The notes beneath the pieces are model-generated. The model did not search any database, was not told where the DNA came from, and was given only the letters and a program-made list of their open reading frames with translations. Both the position numbers and the translations under genes were made by a program. DNA of 64,000 nt from Lachnospiraceae bacterium (GTDB lineage Bacteria > Bacillota > Clostridia > Lachnospirales > Lachnospiraceae): positions 20,825 through 84,824 of the forward strand of contig JAFRWW010000012.1 in assembly GCA_017441585.1 (NCBI GenBank). The letters are read 5' to 3'. The stretch's first letter is position 1. Each line of letters begins with the position of its first letter. Shown here one piece after another: positions 1-8,390 of this stretch.

Positions 1-660
1 CAGGATATTACCTTAAGCCGAACCTCTGTCGGTGTAAATGTCCAGATCTGGAAGGTAAAGACTCTGCCGGTGACTTATGGCTATCAGGGAGAGCCTGCCG
101 GCGGTTATGGTCTCACGGGAGTGCTGAGCTGTGATCCCGAAATGGTCCAGGTGGCAGGCGTGGCCTCTGTGATAGATGAGGCCACCAGTCTGGTGATCCC
201 TTCATCGGCTGTGGATATCACAGGATCCACCTCCGATAAAAAGGTGGTCATAAATCTGGAGGATTATCTGGAAAGCGGTATAATTCTCACTGATGATAAT
301 AAGACTGCCATAGTCACTGTCGGTATTTCGGCTCTTCAGTCGAAGATGATGGAGGTCCCCACAGCTAATATCCAGGTGCTCAATACACCTGAGGGCATGG
401 TTTCCACCCTGGGAGGACTGGGTGAAGTGACTGCTGTGGAACTGACCGGTCTGGGACCTGCTTTTGACAGCCTTGACGCTGCAAAACTAACTGGTTTTGT
501 GGATGTTTTGAGTATATATAATCCGGAGGAAGGGGAACCGGCTCCCGGAATTTATGAGACTGATGTGTACTTTAATCTCCCCGAGGGCGTGAAGGCCTCT
601 GCTGTGAAGGCACAGTTGATCGTCAGAAATGAGGATGCTCCTGATGAACAGGATGAGTAA
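1..660 (+). CDS. YbbR-domain protein, C-terminal part (CdaR-like)
   Basis: The reading frame is open from base 1, so the gene begins before the window; about 219 residues are visible. They contain YbbR-type beta repeats: a GYGLTGV start, then PEMVQVAG, and an AVDITGST...VVINLEDYL strand pair, followed by a second less regular copy. In Firmicutes such proteins (CdaR) are membrane-anchored and regulate the c-di-AMP cyclase CdaA; the anchor would lie upstream of the window. The tail is acidic (EDAPDEQDE). The stop overlaps the start region of the downstream priming transferase, so the two are probably cotranscribed. Family assignment is fairly sure; the CdaR role is inferred, since no cyclase gene is visible. 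Confidence 0.75.
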   Translation, partial: QDITLSRTSVGVNVQIWKVKTLPVTYGYQGEPAGGYGLTGVLSCDPEMVQVAGVASVIDEATSLVIPSSAVDITGSTSDKKVVINLEDYLESGIILTDDNKTAIVTVGISALQSKMMEVPTANIQVLNTPEGMVSTLGGLGEVTAVELTGLGPAFDSLDAAKLTGFVDVLSIYNPEEGEPAPGIYETDVYFNLPEGVKASAVKAQLIVRNEDAPDEQDE

Positions 661-2002
661 GAATACGGAAGCATGGCGTCGCCTTTACATGCTTGTGGGC
701 GAAGCCGTGCTTGTGGCGTTTCATGTGCTTTTGATATATATCATTTTGCACTACGTATACAATAATGATTTCAGGACCCAGCTCTATGCCAGGGGTCATA
801 TTCTGGTACTGGGTATTTATACCGTGATCTATATAGGTTTCGGTCAGCTTTTCGGCGGGCTTCTGATCGGCAGCCGCAGGCCCGGGGAAGTCATGTTCTC
901 CGAGCTGTTTACGGCCTGCTTTTCGAATGCGGTCCTTTATCTCATCGTCATGATGTACTCCTTCAGTTTCCCTACTCTCGTGCCGCTTACCGGGGCTACT
1001 GTACTTCAGCTTTTATTTTCCGCCTTCTGGATAAACCTGAGCGGTACTTTGTATAAGCGCCTGTTCATACCCTATCAGGTGCTGCTGATATATGACGGTG
1101 ACGCCACGGACAGTTTTGTCAGGAAACTGGAGCAGAGGAAGGACCAGCTCACGGTCACTGATTCCATCTGCGCCACAGCTCCCACAGAGGAGATATACCG
1201 TAAGATAGACAATGTGCATACCGTTATAATCTGGGATCTGGAAGTGACCCGGAGAAATACCATTTTTAAGTACTGCTATGAGAATTCGAAGCGCATATAT
1301 ACCGCGCCGAAGCTGTCTGATATCATCTTCACCGGCTCATCTTCGGTCCACATGTTTGATACGCCGCTGCTTCTGACACAGGGCTCTCCCATAGGCTATG
1401 AGCAGAGGGTGATCAAGCGGCTTATAGATGTGGTGCTGTCCATAGTGCTATTGATACTCACTTCGCCCATCATGCTGCTTACGGCCATAGCCATAAAGCT
1501 TCAGGACAGGGGACCGGTCCTTTATAAGCAGGTGCGCTGTACCAAGAACAACAGGGAATTTAAGATCCTCAAGTTCAGGAGTATGGTGGTGGATGCCGAA
1601 AAAATGGGTATTCAGCTGGCTAAGCAAAAAGATGACCGTATCACCCCGGTGGGGCGTTTCATAAGGGCGGTGAGGATAGATGAACTGCCCCAGCTTATAA
1701 ATGTGCTTAAGGGCGAGATGTCCTTTGTGGGTCCCAGGCCCGAAAGACCGGAGCTTATCAGAAAATATACCCAGGATATGCCTGAGTTTGCCTACAGGAC
1801 AAAGGTACAGGCCGGTATCACGGGATATGCCCAGCTTTACGGCAAATATAATACCCGACCCTATGATAAGCTTAAGCTGGATCTGCACTACATTGAGAAT
1901 TATTCGCTCTGGCTTGATTTTAAACTGATGATACTCACGTTCAAGATACTCTTTACCCCCGAGAGCACCGAGGGGGTGGAAGATGATGAAGCTGTCGTTT
2001 AA
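644..2002 (+). CDS. Polyprenyl-phosphate sugar-1-phosphate transferase (priming enzyme 1)
   Basis: Predicted to start a surface glycan by moving a sugar-1-phosphate from a nucleotide sugar to undecaprenyl phosphate at the membrane. Four N-terminal membrane segments are followed by a cytosolic linker, a re-entrant hydrophobic segment (KRLIDVVLSIVLL) and the bacterial sugar transferase domain with KFRSM, DELPQLINVLKGEMS and VGPRPERPEL motifs and a GITGYAQ end. ATG 644 is chosen because a GAGG lies 9 nt upstream; an in-frame ATG at 629 would lengthen it by five residues. It overlaps the YbbR gene by 17 nt. It is a close structural relative of the gene at 11424, and both end in a STEG-type tail. 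Sugar specificity cannot be read. Confidence 0.9.
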   Translation: MNRMSKNTEAWRRLYMLVGEAVLVAFHVLLIYIILHYVYNNDFRTQLYARGHILVLGIYTVIYIGFGQLFGGLLIGSRRPGEVMFSELFTACFSNAVLYLIVMMYSFSFPTLVPLTGATVLQLLFSAFWINLSGTLYKRLFIPYQVLLIYDGDATDSFVRKLEQRKDQLTVTDSICATAPTEEIYRKIDNVHTVIIWDLEVTRRNTIFKYCYENSKRIYTAPKLSDIIFTGSSSVHMFDTPLLLTQGSPIGYEQRVIKRLIDVVLSIVLLILTSPIMLLTAIAIKLQDRGPVLYKQVRCTKNNREFKILKFRSMVVDAEKMGIQLAKQKDDRITPVGRFIRAVRIDELPQLINVLKGEMSFVGPRPERPELIRKYTQDMPEFAYRTKVQAGITGYAQLYGKYNTRPYDKLKLDLHYIENYSLWLDFKLMILTFKILFTPESTEGVEDDEAVV

Positions 2003-2033
2003 TATAACAGCATACTGCTGATAAGGTGTTTTT

Positions 2034-2786
2034 ATGTATGATGGATTGGTCAGTGTCATAATACCCGTTCATAATGCGGAAAGGTTTATAGAGGATACCA
2101 TAGCCTCGGTCAAAAGCCAGAGCTATGAGAACTGGGAAGTCATCCTGGTGGATGATGCTTCCGAGGACGGGAGCGTAAGGGTCATTGAAAAATATCTTGA
2201 TGATCCCCGTTTCAGACTGGTATCCCTGGAGAAAAAGAGCGGCCCCGCCAATGCGAGGAACGCCGGTCTAAACGCGGCAAAGGGCAGGTTTATAGCTTTT
2301 CTGGATGCGGATGACATCTGGTTTCCGGATAAGCTCTCCGTCCAGCTTCAGTTTATGGAAGAGCATGACTGTCCCTTTTCTTTTACCTCCTACGAATATG
2401 CGACTCCCGACGGCGTGGGCGTGGCCAAGATAGTGAGGGTACCCGCAAGGATCACCTACAGAGAGGCCATAAAGAATACGACGATATTTACCAGTACCGT
2501 GATCTTTGACAGGGATAAGCTAGATGAATCACTGATGAGGATGCCTGATGTGCCATCAGAGGATTCTGCCACCTGGTGGCAGGTTTTGAGAAGCGGTATC
2601 ACGGGATACGGGCTGACGGAGCCCAAGACTTTGTACCGGCGTTCTGACGGGACGCTGTCCTCAAACAAGATAACAGCCATAAAGAGAGTGTGGAATCTGT
2701 ATCGCAATGTGGAACATTTCAATGTGTTCTACAGTGCCTATTGCTTCTTCTTTTACGCTGTCAATGCAGTCTTCAGACGTTTGTAG
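2034..2786 (+). CDS. GT2 glycosyltransferase, TuaG-like
   Basis: A 250-residue GT-A enzyme. It opens with VSVIIPVHNAERFIEDTI, has the nucleotide-binding VDDASEDGS and the metal-binding AFLDADDIWFPDKL motif, and a C-terminal half with FTSYEYA...ITYREAIKNTTIFTSTVI that resembles TuaG, a teichuronic-acid transferase of Bacillus. A short hydrophobic tail (YCFFFYAVNAVF) may sit on the membrane. AAGGTG lies upstream of ATG 2034. It follows the priming transferase and probably adds an early sugar. The exact sugar is unknown; the TuaG resemblance is from memory of the family. Confidence 0.88.
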   Translation: MYDGLVSVIIPVHNAERFIEDTIASVKSQSYENWEVILVDDASEDGSVRVIEKYLDDPRFRLVSLEKKSGPANARNAGLNAAKGRFIAFLDADDIWFPDKLSVQLQFMEEHDCPFSFTSYEYATPDGVGVAKIVRVPARITYREAIKNTTIFTSTVIFDRDKLDESLMRMPDVPSEDSATWWQVLRSGITGYGLTEPKTLYRRSDGTLSSNKITAIKRVWNLYRNVEHFNVFYSAYCFFFYAVNAVFRRL

Positions 2787-2797
2787 GAGTGGACGGT

Positions 2798-3604
2798 ATG
2801 GGTGTCTGTGTATTGCTGTCCGCCATGCATCTTGAGGATCATTCCCTGCTGGAGGAGCTCAATATAAAAAGCGATGCGGTGGTGATAAACCAGTGCGATA
2901 AAAATGAGGTCCGGGATATTAAGGAAGGCGACAGGCGGATCCTTTTTCTGTCCGAAAAGGACAGGGGACTTTCAAAGAGCAGGAACGAGGCCATCAGGCA
3001 GTCGGATGCCGGAGGCTTTGGCGATGTGTGCATATTCTGCGACAATGACTGTGTGTATGAGGAAGGGGCGGCCTCACAGATAGAGGCGGCCTTTGACAGG
3101 AATCCCCAGGCGGATATAATCGTGTTTTTTGTAAAAAGGCCCGAGAAAAGTGAGCCCGTTCTTAAAAAGGAGGGGCCTCTTTCATATATTGGGGCCATCA
3201 AGATATTTTCACCGGAGATAGCCTTCAGAAGAAGCTCCCTTATGGACAGGGGCCTTTTTATGGATGAGGATTTCGGGGCCGGCGCCAGGTATATGATGGG
3301 TGAAGAAAATATTTTTTTGTTCAAGGCCAAACAGATGGGCTTAAAGGTGGTCTATGTGCCCCTTCAGATAGCTCATCTTAAGGAAAATGAGTCCACCTGG
3401 TTTAAGGGCTATACCGATGATTATTTTAAATCCAGGGGAGCAGGATATCGCGCCATGGTGGGCAGGCTCTCCTTTTTGCTGATATGGCAGTTTGCCATCA
3501 GGAAGTATTCGCTATACAAAGCTGACAACGGTTTTTGGCGGGCACTCAGGATGATGAATGCGGGTGTGAGGGAATATGAAGATATTTGTAGTCGGCGATC
3601 ATAA
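2798..3604 (+). CDS. GT2-like glycosyltransferase
   Basis: A 268-residue protein starting MGVCVLLSAM. ATG 2798 is preceded by AGGAG at 8 nt; the longer frame back to 2690 only overlaps the previous gene and reads as Cys/Leu-rich noise. Short GT-A landmarks are visible: EKDRGLSKSRNEAIRQS near residue 60 (a sugar-nucleotide-binding type segment) and VCIFCDNDCVYEEG, a DXD-like site, near residue 80. Later, EDFGAGARYMMGEENIF fits the acceptor-side ED motif of GT2 enzymes. It is shorter than most GT2 proteins at the N-terminus. Part of the 644-5484 operon, overlapping the next gene by 29 nt. Confidence 0.75.
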   Translation: MGVCVLLSAMHLEDHSLLEELNIKSDAVVINQCDKNEVRDIKEGDRRILFLSEKDRGLSKSRNEAIRQSDAGGFGDVCIFCDNDCVYEEGAASQIEAAFDRNPQADIIVFFVKRPEKSEPVLKKEGPLSYIGAIKIFSPEIAFRRSSLMDRGLFMDEDFGAGARYMMGEENIFLFKAKQMGLKVVYVPLQIAHLKENESTWFKGYTDDYFKSRGAGYRAMVGRLSFLLIWQFAIRKYSLYKADNGFWRALRMMNAGVREYEDICSRRS

Positions 3605-4583
3605 AACAGGAACAGGTCCGGCTAACGCCACAGCCTCCCTGCTTAAGGCCATGCCTGAGGATACCCTTTATCTTAAGAGTGCCAATAAGGCGGCGAGGCT
3701 TTTTGAGATCATAACAGGGGTTCCTTCCTGCGACCTTGTATTTTTGTCAGGACATTCAAAGCAGAATCTCTGGGCCATAAAGCTGGCCCGTATATTTAAA
3801 AAGCCTGTATTTTTTTGGATGCACGGCTGTGTGGAATATGAAAATGAGATAAATGAAGAGCCCGATGAAGACATGGCCCGTGTGGAAAGGCAGGTTTTAG
3901 AGCAAAGCGACAGGATACTGGCGGTTTCCCCGTCCTTTGAAGCCTGGCTCAAGGACAGATATCCTTCCTATAAAGGGAAGATCGGCTGTCTTCAAAACGG
4001 CATAGATACGTCATTTTTTGCGGGCTTCAAAAATGAAGGACAAAAGAAACCCGAAGAAGGTGCACCTGTAAGGATCCTCTGTGTCGGAGGAGGCATGAAG
4101 CGAAAGCGGATCGCAAGGGTCTGCGAAGCTGTGGATATGCTCAATGAAGATGGTATTACCTGCACGCTTGACATAATCGGGGCAAAGGGGGCGGATTCGG
4201 ATCTTATAGAAAACAGTGCCCATGCGTCCTATAGGGGGCTTGTAAGCCCCAAAGAGGCGGGAGAACTCATGAAGCAGTCCGATCTTTTTGTCCAGAATTC
4301 CTGCTTTGAAACCTTTGGCCTGGCGCCGCTTGAGGCCCTTACCGCAGGCTGTGACGTACTTTTTTCAAGGCAGACCGGCGCCCTTTGCGTATTTGATGAA
4401 GGAAGCCTTATGGACATGGACCTTATAGAGGATACGGAAGATTCGCGGCATATCGCCGACAGGATAGTACATATAATTGAAGAACATAATCATGACCGTC
4501 TGATCGCCGGGATAGATATGCAAAAGAATTCCTGGGAGAATACGGTAAAAAGGCTTTTTGAGATGGCCGGAAAGGAAAACTGA
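3576..4583 (+). CDS. GT4 glycosyltransferase
   Basis: A 335-residue GT-B enzyme. The N-lobe begins MKIFVVGDHKTGTGPANAT. The C-lobe has the donor-binding VRILCVGGGMKRKRI segment and the EX7E signature in CFETFGLAPLEALTAGCDV. No membrane segments are seen, so it should act at the cytosolic face on a lipid-linked acceptor. It starts inside the upstream GT2 gene by 29 nt, which points to translational coupling. Donor sugar unknown. Confidence 0.85.
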   Translation: MKIFVVGDHKTGTGPANATASLLKAMPEDTLYLKSANKAARLFEIITGVPSCDLVFLSGHSKQNLWAIKLARIFKKPVFFWMHGCVEYENEINEEPDEDMARVERQVLEQSDRILAVSPSFEAWLKDRYPSYKGKIGCLQNGIDTSFFAGFKNEGQKKPEEGAPVRILCVGGGMKRKRIARVCEAVDMLNEDGITCTLDIIGAKGADSDLIENSAHASYRGLVSPKEAGELMKQSDLFVQNSCFETFGLAPLEALTAGCDVLFSRQTGALCVFDEGSLMDMDLIEDTEDSRHIADRIVHIIEEHNHDRLIAGIDMQKNSWENTVKRLFEMAGKEN

Positions 4584-4584
4584 T

Positions 4585-5484
4585 TTGCAGACTTTGAATG
4601 TGGCACAGGAGGGGTTTAAATATCTGTGGCTGTGTCTTCGCGAATACAGCGGAGGCTATGGTTATTTTATCCTTTACCTTCTGGCCCTTTCATACATTAT
4701 CATAAAGGGAAACGAGACTGAAAAGGTGGTGTTCGTACCTCAGAGCATATTACTGGCGCTGACGGTATATAACCCCTTTTTCCCAATGTTCTTGAACAGG
4801 ATATTTGACGTAAATAATGAGTATTACAGGTTCTTCTGGATCACTCCCGTGGTCATACTCCTGTCTTATGTGATGGCAAAGCTCTGTTTTGGGCAGGTCA
4901 AAACTCCCACCCTGTTTTTTGCTCTTATTGCAGTTTTTTCCCTTGTCATTATCGCCGGCGGTCGTTTTCTTTATAAAGACGGATATATAAAGTCTCCCAA
5001 CGTATACAAGATGCCCACGGAGATCCCCCACATCGCCAACATGATACATGATGATGCAAAAGGACGTTATGAAGGAGATTATTATCCAAGGGCCATCTGT
5101 GAATTCGATTATGAAATGTGCCTTCGCCAGTATGATGCCTCCATCATGCTCACCTGCTCCAGAGAAGAGTACCTTCGCGCCGTGACGGGACAGCTAGGCA
5201 CACAGGATGTGGAAAGCGAAGAAGAGTATTATCCCCGCGTTCTTGCCGTGATGGTAAATAACTGGTATATAGAACCCAAGGAATTTAAGAAAGGTCTTGA
5301 AAAAACCGGCACGGAGTACGTATGCGCCAGCACCGCAAACACCGATCTGTGTGATTACCTAAAGGAGCGCTGCGACCTGAGAGTAGTCGGAATGAGCGCC
5401 AACCACACCCTGTTCCACTACGAACTGCAGGAATCCGAAGGCTGGACCCTCCCCGACTACCGGGACGTGTGGGAGAATTATTAA
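4585..5484 (+). CDS. Membrane protein of unknown function in glycan operon
   Basis: Not recognised as a named family. It has about four hydrophobic segments in the first 130 residues, then a hydrophilic domain of about 170 residues (from GYIKSPNVYKMPTEIPHIANMI) that probably lies outside the membrane. TTG 4585 is chosen: it follows the upstream stop by 1 nt and has AAAGGA 8-9 nt before it; TTG 4558 is an alternative inside the upstream gene. It resembles the C-terminal half of larger polytopic GT-C-like proteins, so it could be a shortened relative. Codons in the last 150 nt are unusually rich in C at third positions compared with the start. Confidence 0.7.
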   Translation: MQTLNVAQEGFKYLWLCLREYSGGYGYFILYLLALSYIIIKGNETEKVVFVPQSILLALTVYNPFFPMFLNRIFDVNNEYYRFFWITPVVILLSYVMAKLCFGQVKTPTLFFALIAVFSLVIIAGGRFLYKDGYIKSPNVYKMPTEIPHIANMIHDDAKGRYEGDYYPRAICEFDYEMCLRQYDASIMLTCSREEYLRAVTGQLGTQDVESEEEYYPRVLAVMVNNWYIEPKEFKKGLEKTGTEYVCASTANTDLCDYLKERCDLRVVGMSANHTLFHYELQESEGWTLPDYRDVWENY

Positions 5485-5499
5485 GAAAATTTTGGAAAA

Positions 5500-5527
5500 G
5501 ATCCTTCGACTAAAGCCTCAGGATGAC
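5500..5527 (-). repeat. Interspersed mini-hairpin repeat, copy R1
   Basis: Read on the minus strand: GTCATCCTGAG, then GCTTTAGTC, then GAAGGATC. The flanks match the other seven copies in the window; the centre GGC-TTTA-GTC can form a 3-bp stem with one G·T pair. It begins 16 nt after the stop of the upstream gene, in the orientation opposite to copies R3-R8. Confidence 0.7.
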
Positions 5528-5567
5528 AGAGTGAGATTTTAATATATTAATTAATATAAAAGTTCAT

Positions 5568-5769
5568 CCCGCGCAGGCAAAGAGTCCATCCCGCGCAGGC
5601 AGGCAGACTAAGGAGGATTCTCCTGACGGAGAATCTTTGAAGTCCCTCAAAGCCGGGACTGGCTCTCCCGATCAGAGATCGGGAGCAGATTTGAAGCGAG
5701 TTGGTTTTCTGTCTGAGCGTAAAAGTCTGCCGCCGTTGCAGGCAAAATGTACATCCTGCGCAGGCAAAG
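5568..5769 (+). repeat. GCAGGCA hairpin repeat, copy C1 (interrupted)
   Basis: A composite repeat. Modules of CCCGCGCAGGCAAAGAGTCC type flank a core with the inverted arms GGCAGACT (5602) and AAAAGTCTGCC. Relative to copies C2 and C3 the core is interrupted at 5610-5690 by an 81-nt structured insert (listed separately). After the insert the shared text resumes at TTGAAGCGAGTTGG and ends GTTGCAGGCAAA. With R1 this fills most of the 314-nt gap before the NeuB gene; no coding sequence is supported there. Confidence 0.75.
5611..5690 (+). repeat. Kissing-hairpin element, copy A (nested in C1)
   Basis: Hairpin 1 is GATTCTCC/GGAGAATC around TGAC (5616-5635). Hairpin 2 is TTTGA/TCAAA with loop AGTCCC (5636-5651). 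Hairpin 3 is GCC/GGC with loop GGGACT (5652-5663), and the two loops are fully complementary. Hairpin 4 is a 9-bp stem CTCCCGATC/GATCGGGAG with loop AGA (5665-5685). A second copy at 49884 keeps the same plan with compensating base changes. The form (RNA or single-stranded DNA) and function are unknown. Confidence 0.65.
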
Positions 5770-5798
5770 AATAGGCAAATAATACTACGAGGTAAATC

Positions 5799-6896
5799 AT
5801 GGAAGAAAAAAGCTACATCATCAACAGACTACTGCAAGGGAAATTCACCCTTATCGCTGAGATCGGCGTTAACTACTACGACATAGCCCGCGAGCGCGCC
5901 ATAACCCCCATGGAAGCCGCAAAGCTCATGATAGACGAAGCCGCCCATGCTGGCATCCATGCGGTCAAATTCCAGACCTACAGGGCACAGACCCTGGCCG
6001 CGGCAGATTCTCCGTCCTACTGGGACCTGACCGAGGAGAGCACCAGATCCCAAAGGGAACTCTTCAAGAAATTCGATTCCTTCGGCTATCCCGAGTATCT
6101 GAAATTATCCGCCCATGCCAAAGCGGCAGGTATAGAGTTTCTCTCCACCCCTTTTGATTTTGAAAGTGCCGACTATCTCAACGAGATGATGGAGGTATAT
6201 AAGATATCCTCCTCCGATCTTTCAAATATACCCTTTATCGAGCATCAGGCTAAAAAGGATAAGCCCATACTCCTTTCCACGGGAGCCTCCAACCTTCCGG
6301 AGATAGAGAGGGCAGTGGATACCATACGAAAGTTTAATGAACGGCCTCTGGCCCTGCTGCATTGTGTGCTCCAGTATCCTACCCACATAGAAAACGCGAA
6401 TCTGAACAAGATAATCACCCTAAAGGAGCAGTTCCCCGATCTGATCATCGGATACTCGGACCATACCAAGCCCACACCCGAGTTTGAGGTCATAACCACA
6501 GCCTATAATCTGGGGGCTCTGTGTGTGGAAAAGCACTTCACCCTGGATAAGACACTTAAGGGCAACGACCATTACCATGCCATGGATCCCGATGATGCAA
6601 GGCAGATCCTTTCACGTATAGAACATATGGATGTCATAAGAGGAAGCTATGAGCTTTCCTGTCTTGATTGTGAAAGCGCGGCCAGGGAAAACGCCCGCAG
6701 ATCCATAGTCACGGCGGTGGATATAGCTGCAGGTACGGTGATCACGGAGCAGATGCTCACCTTTAAAAGACCAGGAAAAGGTATAAGCCCTGACCGCATG
6801 GAAGAGGTGTGCGGCAAGGTTGCGGCCGTGGATCTTAAAGAGGATACTATACTCATGGAGGATATGCTTAAGGAAGCTGTGGAAGAGGATATGTGA
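5799..6896 (+). CDS. NeuB-family nonulosonic acid synthase
   Basis: Predicted to condense phosphoenolpyruvate with a six-carbon amino sugar to give a nine-carbon sialic-acid-like sugar, in the cytosol. The NeuB barrel covers about residues 15-290: FTLIAEIGVNYYD, AVKFQTYRAQTL, FLSTPFDFESADYL, YKISSSDLSNIPFI, STGAS, IGYSDHT and VEKHFTLDKTLKGNDHYHAM. An antifreeze-like SAF domain covers about 300-360 (ARRSIVTAVDI...ITEQMLTFKRPGKGI). Length 365 is normal for the family. Which acid is made (sialic, legionaminic or pseudaminic type) cannot be decided, since sugar-modifying enzymes are absent from the window. It is coupled to the flippase by a 4-nt overlap and lies next to the activating enzyme at 8583. 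Confidence 0.9.
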   Translation: MEEKSYIINRLLQGKFTLIAEIGVNYYDIARERAITPMEAAKLMIDEAAHAGIHAVKFQTYRAQTLAAADSPSYWDLTEESTRSQRELFKKFDSFGYPEYLKLSAHAKAAGIEFLSTPFDFESADYLNEMMEVYKISSSDLSNIPFIEHQAKKDKPILLSTGASNLPEIERAVDTIRKFNERPLALLHCVLQYPTHIENANLNKIITLKEQFPDLIIGYSDHTKPTPEFEVITTAYNLGALCVEKHFTLDKTLKGNDHYHAMDPDDARQILSRIEHMDVIRGSYELSCLDCESAARENARRSIVTAVDIAAGTVITEQMLTFKRPGKGISPDRMEEVCGKVAAVDLKEDTILMEDMLKEAVEEDM

Positions 6897-8356
6897 CAGC
6901 TTCCCGGACAGTTTGTGATATGTCGGATAATAAGGTCATAAAAAGCGGACTATGGTACATAGTTTCGAATATAATGATAAGAGCGGTGGGGATAATCACC
7001 TCCCCCATATATACCCGACTCCTTTTGCCTGAGGAAAAGGCCCTGGCGGACAATTTTAACGCCTATATCAGTATATTTACCACGGTTACCTGCCTGTGTC
7101 TCATCTATTCCGTGGGCAGGGCAAAGCTTGATTTTCCCGACACCTTTGATTCATATATGTCTTCGATACAGACGCTTTCGTCTGCCTTTGGCATGGTGGT
7201 CCTTGTCATAGCCATGATAAATGTGGGCCGCCTGTCGTCTCTGATGCAGTATACCAGGTTTGAGATCTTTCTGATGTTCTTTTATCTGGTGGTCTTTCCA
7301 TCCATTGATTATATGCAGTATAAATACCGGTTCGAGTATAAATACCGGGAAAACATACTCATATCCGTCATAATCTGCGTGGTGACGGTGATCCTGTCCA
7401 TCGCCCTCATACTGTCCATGCCCTTTGATAAATCCCTGGCCAAGATACTGGGTACGGTGCTTCCATCCCTGACTGTAGGACTTTGGTGTTATATTACATT
7501 GCTTAAACGTGGCAGGGTATTGTATAATAAAGAGTATTGGTTTTATGCCCTTAAGATAGGACTGCCCATGATACCCCACGGTCTGGCCCTTGTGATCTTA
7601 AATAAGATAGACTCACTGATGATAATGAACTACTGTGGGAAGCATGACGGCGGTATCTATACCACGGGCTATTCCATAGCCGTCCTTTTGTCCGTGGTGA
7701 CCAACGCCATAGGACAGGCGTACCTGCCCTGGTTTAATGAAAAACTCCACGCAGGCAGCAGAAAGGTCATACGCGATAACAATATCCTGCTCATGGCAGC
7801 GGGCTGCGTTATGACCCTTGCATTTATCACCGTGGGGCCTGAAGCCATAAAGCTTTTGACTGCCCCCGCATACCATGCATGTATGTATGTGCTCCCGCCG
7901 GTGGCCATAGGCACCCTGTGCCAGTATTTTTACACGAATTATGTAAACCTGGAACTATATCATAAAAAGACTGCCCTCATAGCGGTGAATTCCATAATTG
8001 CCGCTGTGGCCAACGTGATCCTGAACTACATCTTTATCAGGAAATACGGATACCTGGCAGCTGCTTATACCACGGTGGCAGGATATCTGATACTGATGAT
8101 GCTCCACTGCTTCTGCACCAGAGTACTGCTTAAGGAAAAACTATACGCCGACCTGCTCTATTTTGTCATGCTGACGGTCACAGGTGCTATCGGCATCGCA
8201 CTGCTGCCCTTGTATGAAAGGCCCTTCATGCGATACGCTGTTATGGCGGCTCTTCTGGGACTTATATGCGCCGCATTCAGACGACAGATCGCATTGTATG
8301 GTGGCATGATATTAAAAAAGATCCTTCGGCAAAAGCCTCAGGATGACATCGGTTAG
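6893..8356 (+). CDS. Wzx-type oligosaccharide flippase 1
   Basis: A polytopic MATE/MOP-superfamily protein of 487 residues with about 12-14 membrane segments, starting VIKSGLWYIVSNIMIRAVGI after a short N-terminal stretch. Predicted to flip lipid-linked oligosaccharides. GTG 6893 overlaps the NeuB stop and follows GGAAGAGG; ATG 6920, beginning MSDNKVIKSG, is an equally good start. The last codons are unusual: KILRQKPQDD before the final IG is encoded by the interspersed repeat R2, so the repeat has entered the 3' end of the gene and supplies its tail and stop context. Confidence 0.88.
   Translation: MTASRTVCDMSDNKVIKSGLWYIVSNIMIRAVGIITSPIYTRLLLPEEKALADNFNAYISIFTTVTCLCLIYSVGRAKLDFPDTFDSYMSSIQTLSSAFGMVVLVIAMINVGRLSSLMQYTRFEIFLMFFYLVVFPSIDYMQYKYRFEYKYRENILISVIICVVTVILSIALILSMPFDKSLAKILGTVLPSLTVGLWCYITLLKRGRVLYNKEYWFYALKIGLPMIPHGLALVILNKIDSLMIMNYCGKHDGGIYTTGYSIAVLLSVVTNAIGQAYLPWFNEKLHAGSRKVIRDNNILLMAAGCVMTLAFITVGPEAIKLLTAPAYHACMYVLPPVAIGTLCQYFYTNYVNLELYHKKTALIAVNSIIAAVANVILNYIFIRKYGYLAAAYTTVAGYLILMMLHCFCTRVLLKEKLYADLLYFVMLTVTGAIGIALLPLYERPFMRYAVMAALLGLICAAFRRQIALYGGMILKKILRQKPQDDIG
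8320..8347 (-). repeat. Interspersed mini-hairpin repeat, copy R2 (inside CDS 3' end)
   Basis: Minus-strand text GTCATCCTGAG-GCTTTTGCC-GAAGGATC. The centre GGC-TTTT-GCC is a perfect 3-bp hairpin, where copy R1 has a G·T pair. It overlaps the last codons of the flippase gene. Confidence 0.7.
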
Positions 8357-8390
8357 TTTATATACTTAGATCAAACATAAAGTATAATCC

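Noticed and set aside
2690..2797. N-terminal extension of the GT2-like gene
   Set aside because: The extension overlaps the upstream gene and reads as Cys/Leu repeats; ATG 2798 has a proper ribosome site.
5611..5690. Hammerhead, pistol or twister self-cleaving ribozyme as identity of the kissing-hairpin element
   Set aside because: The conserved catalytic cores I know for these classes are not found in either copy.
5701..5886. 61-codon open frame across the C1 repeat
   Set aside because: It consists of repeat DNA and the out-of-frame start of the NeuB gene; no support as a gene.
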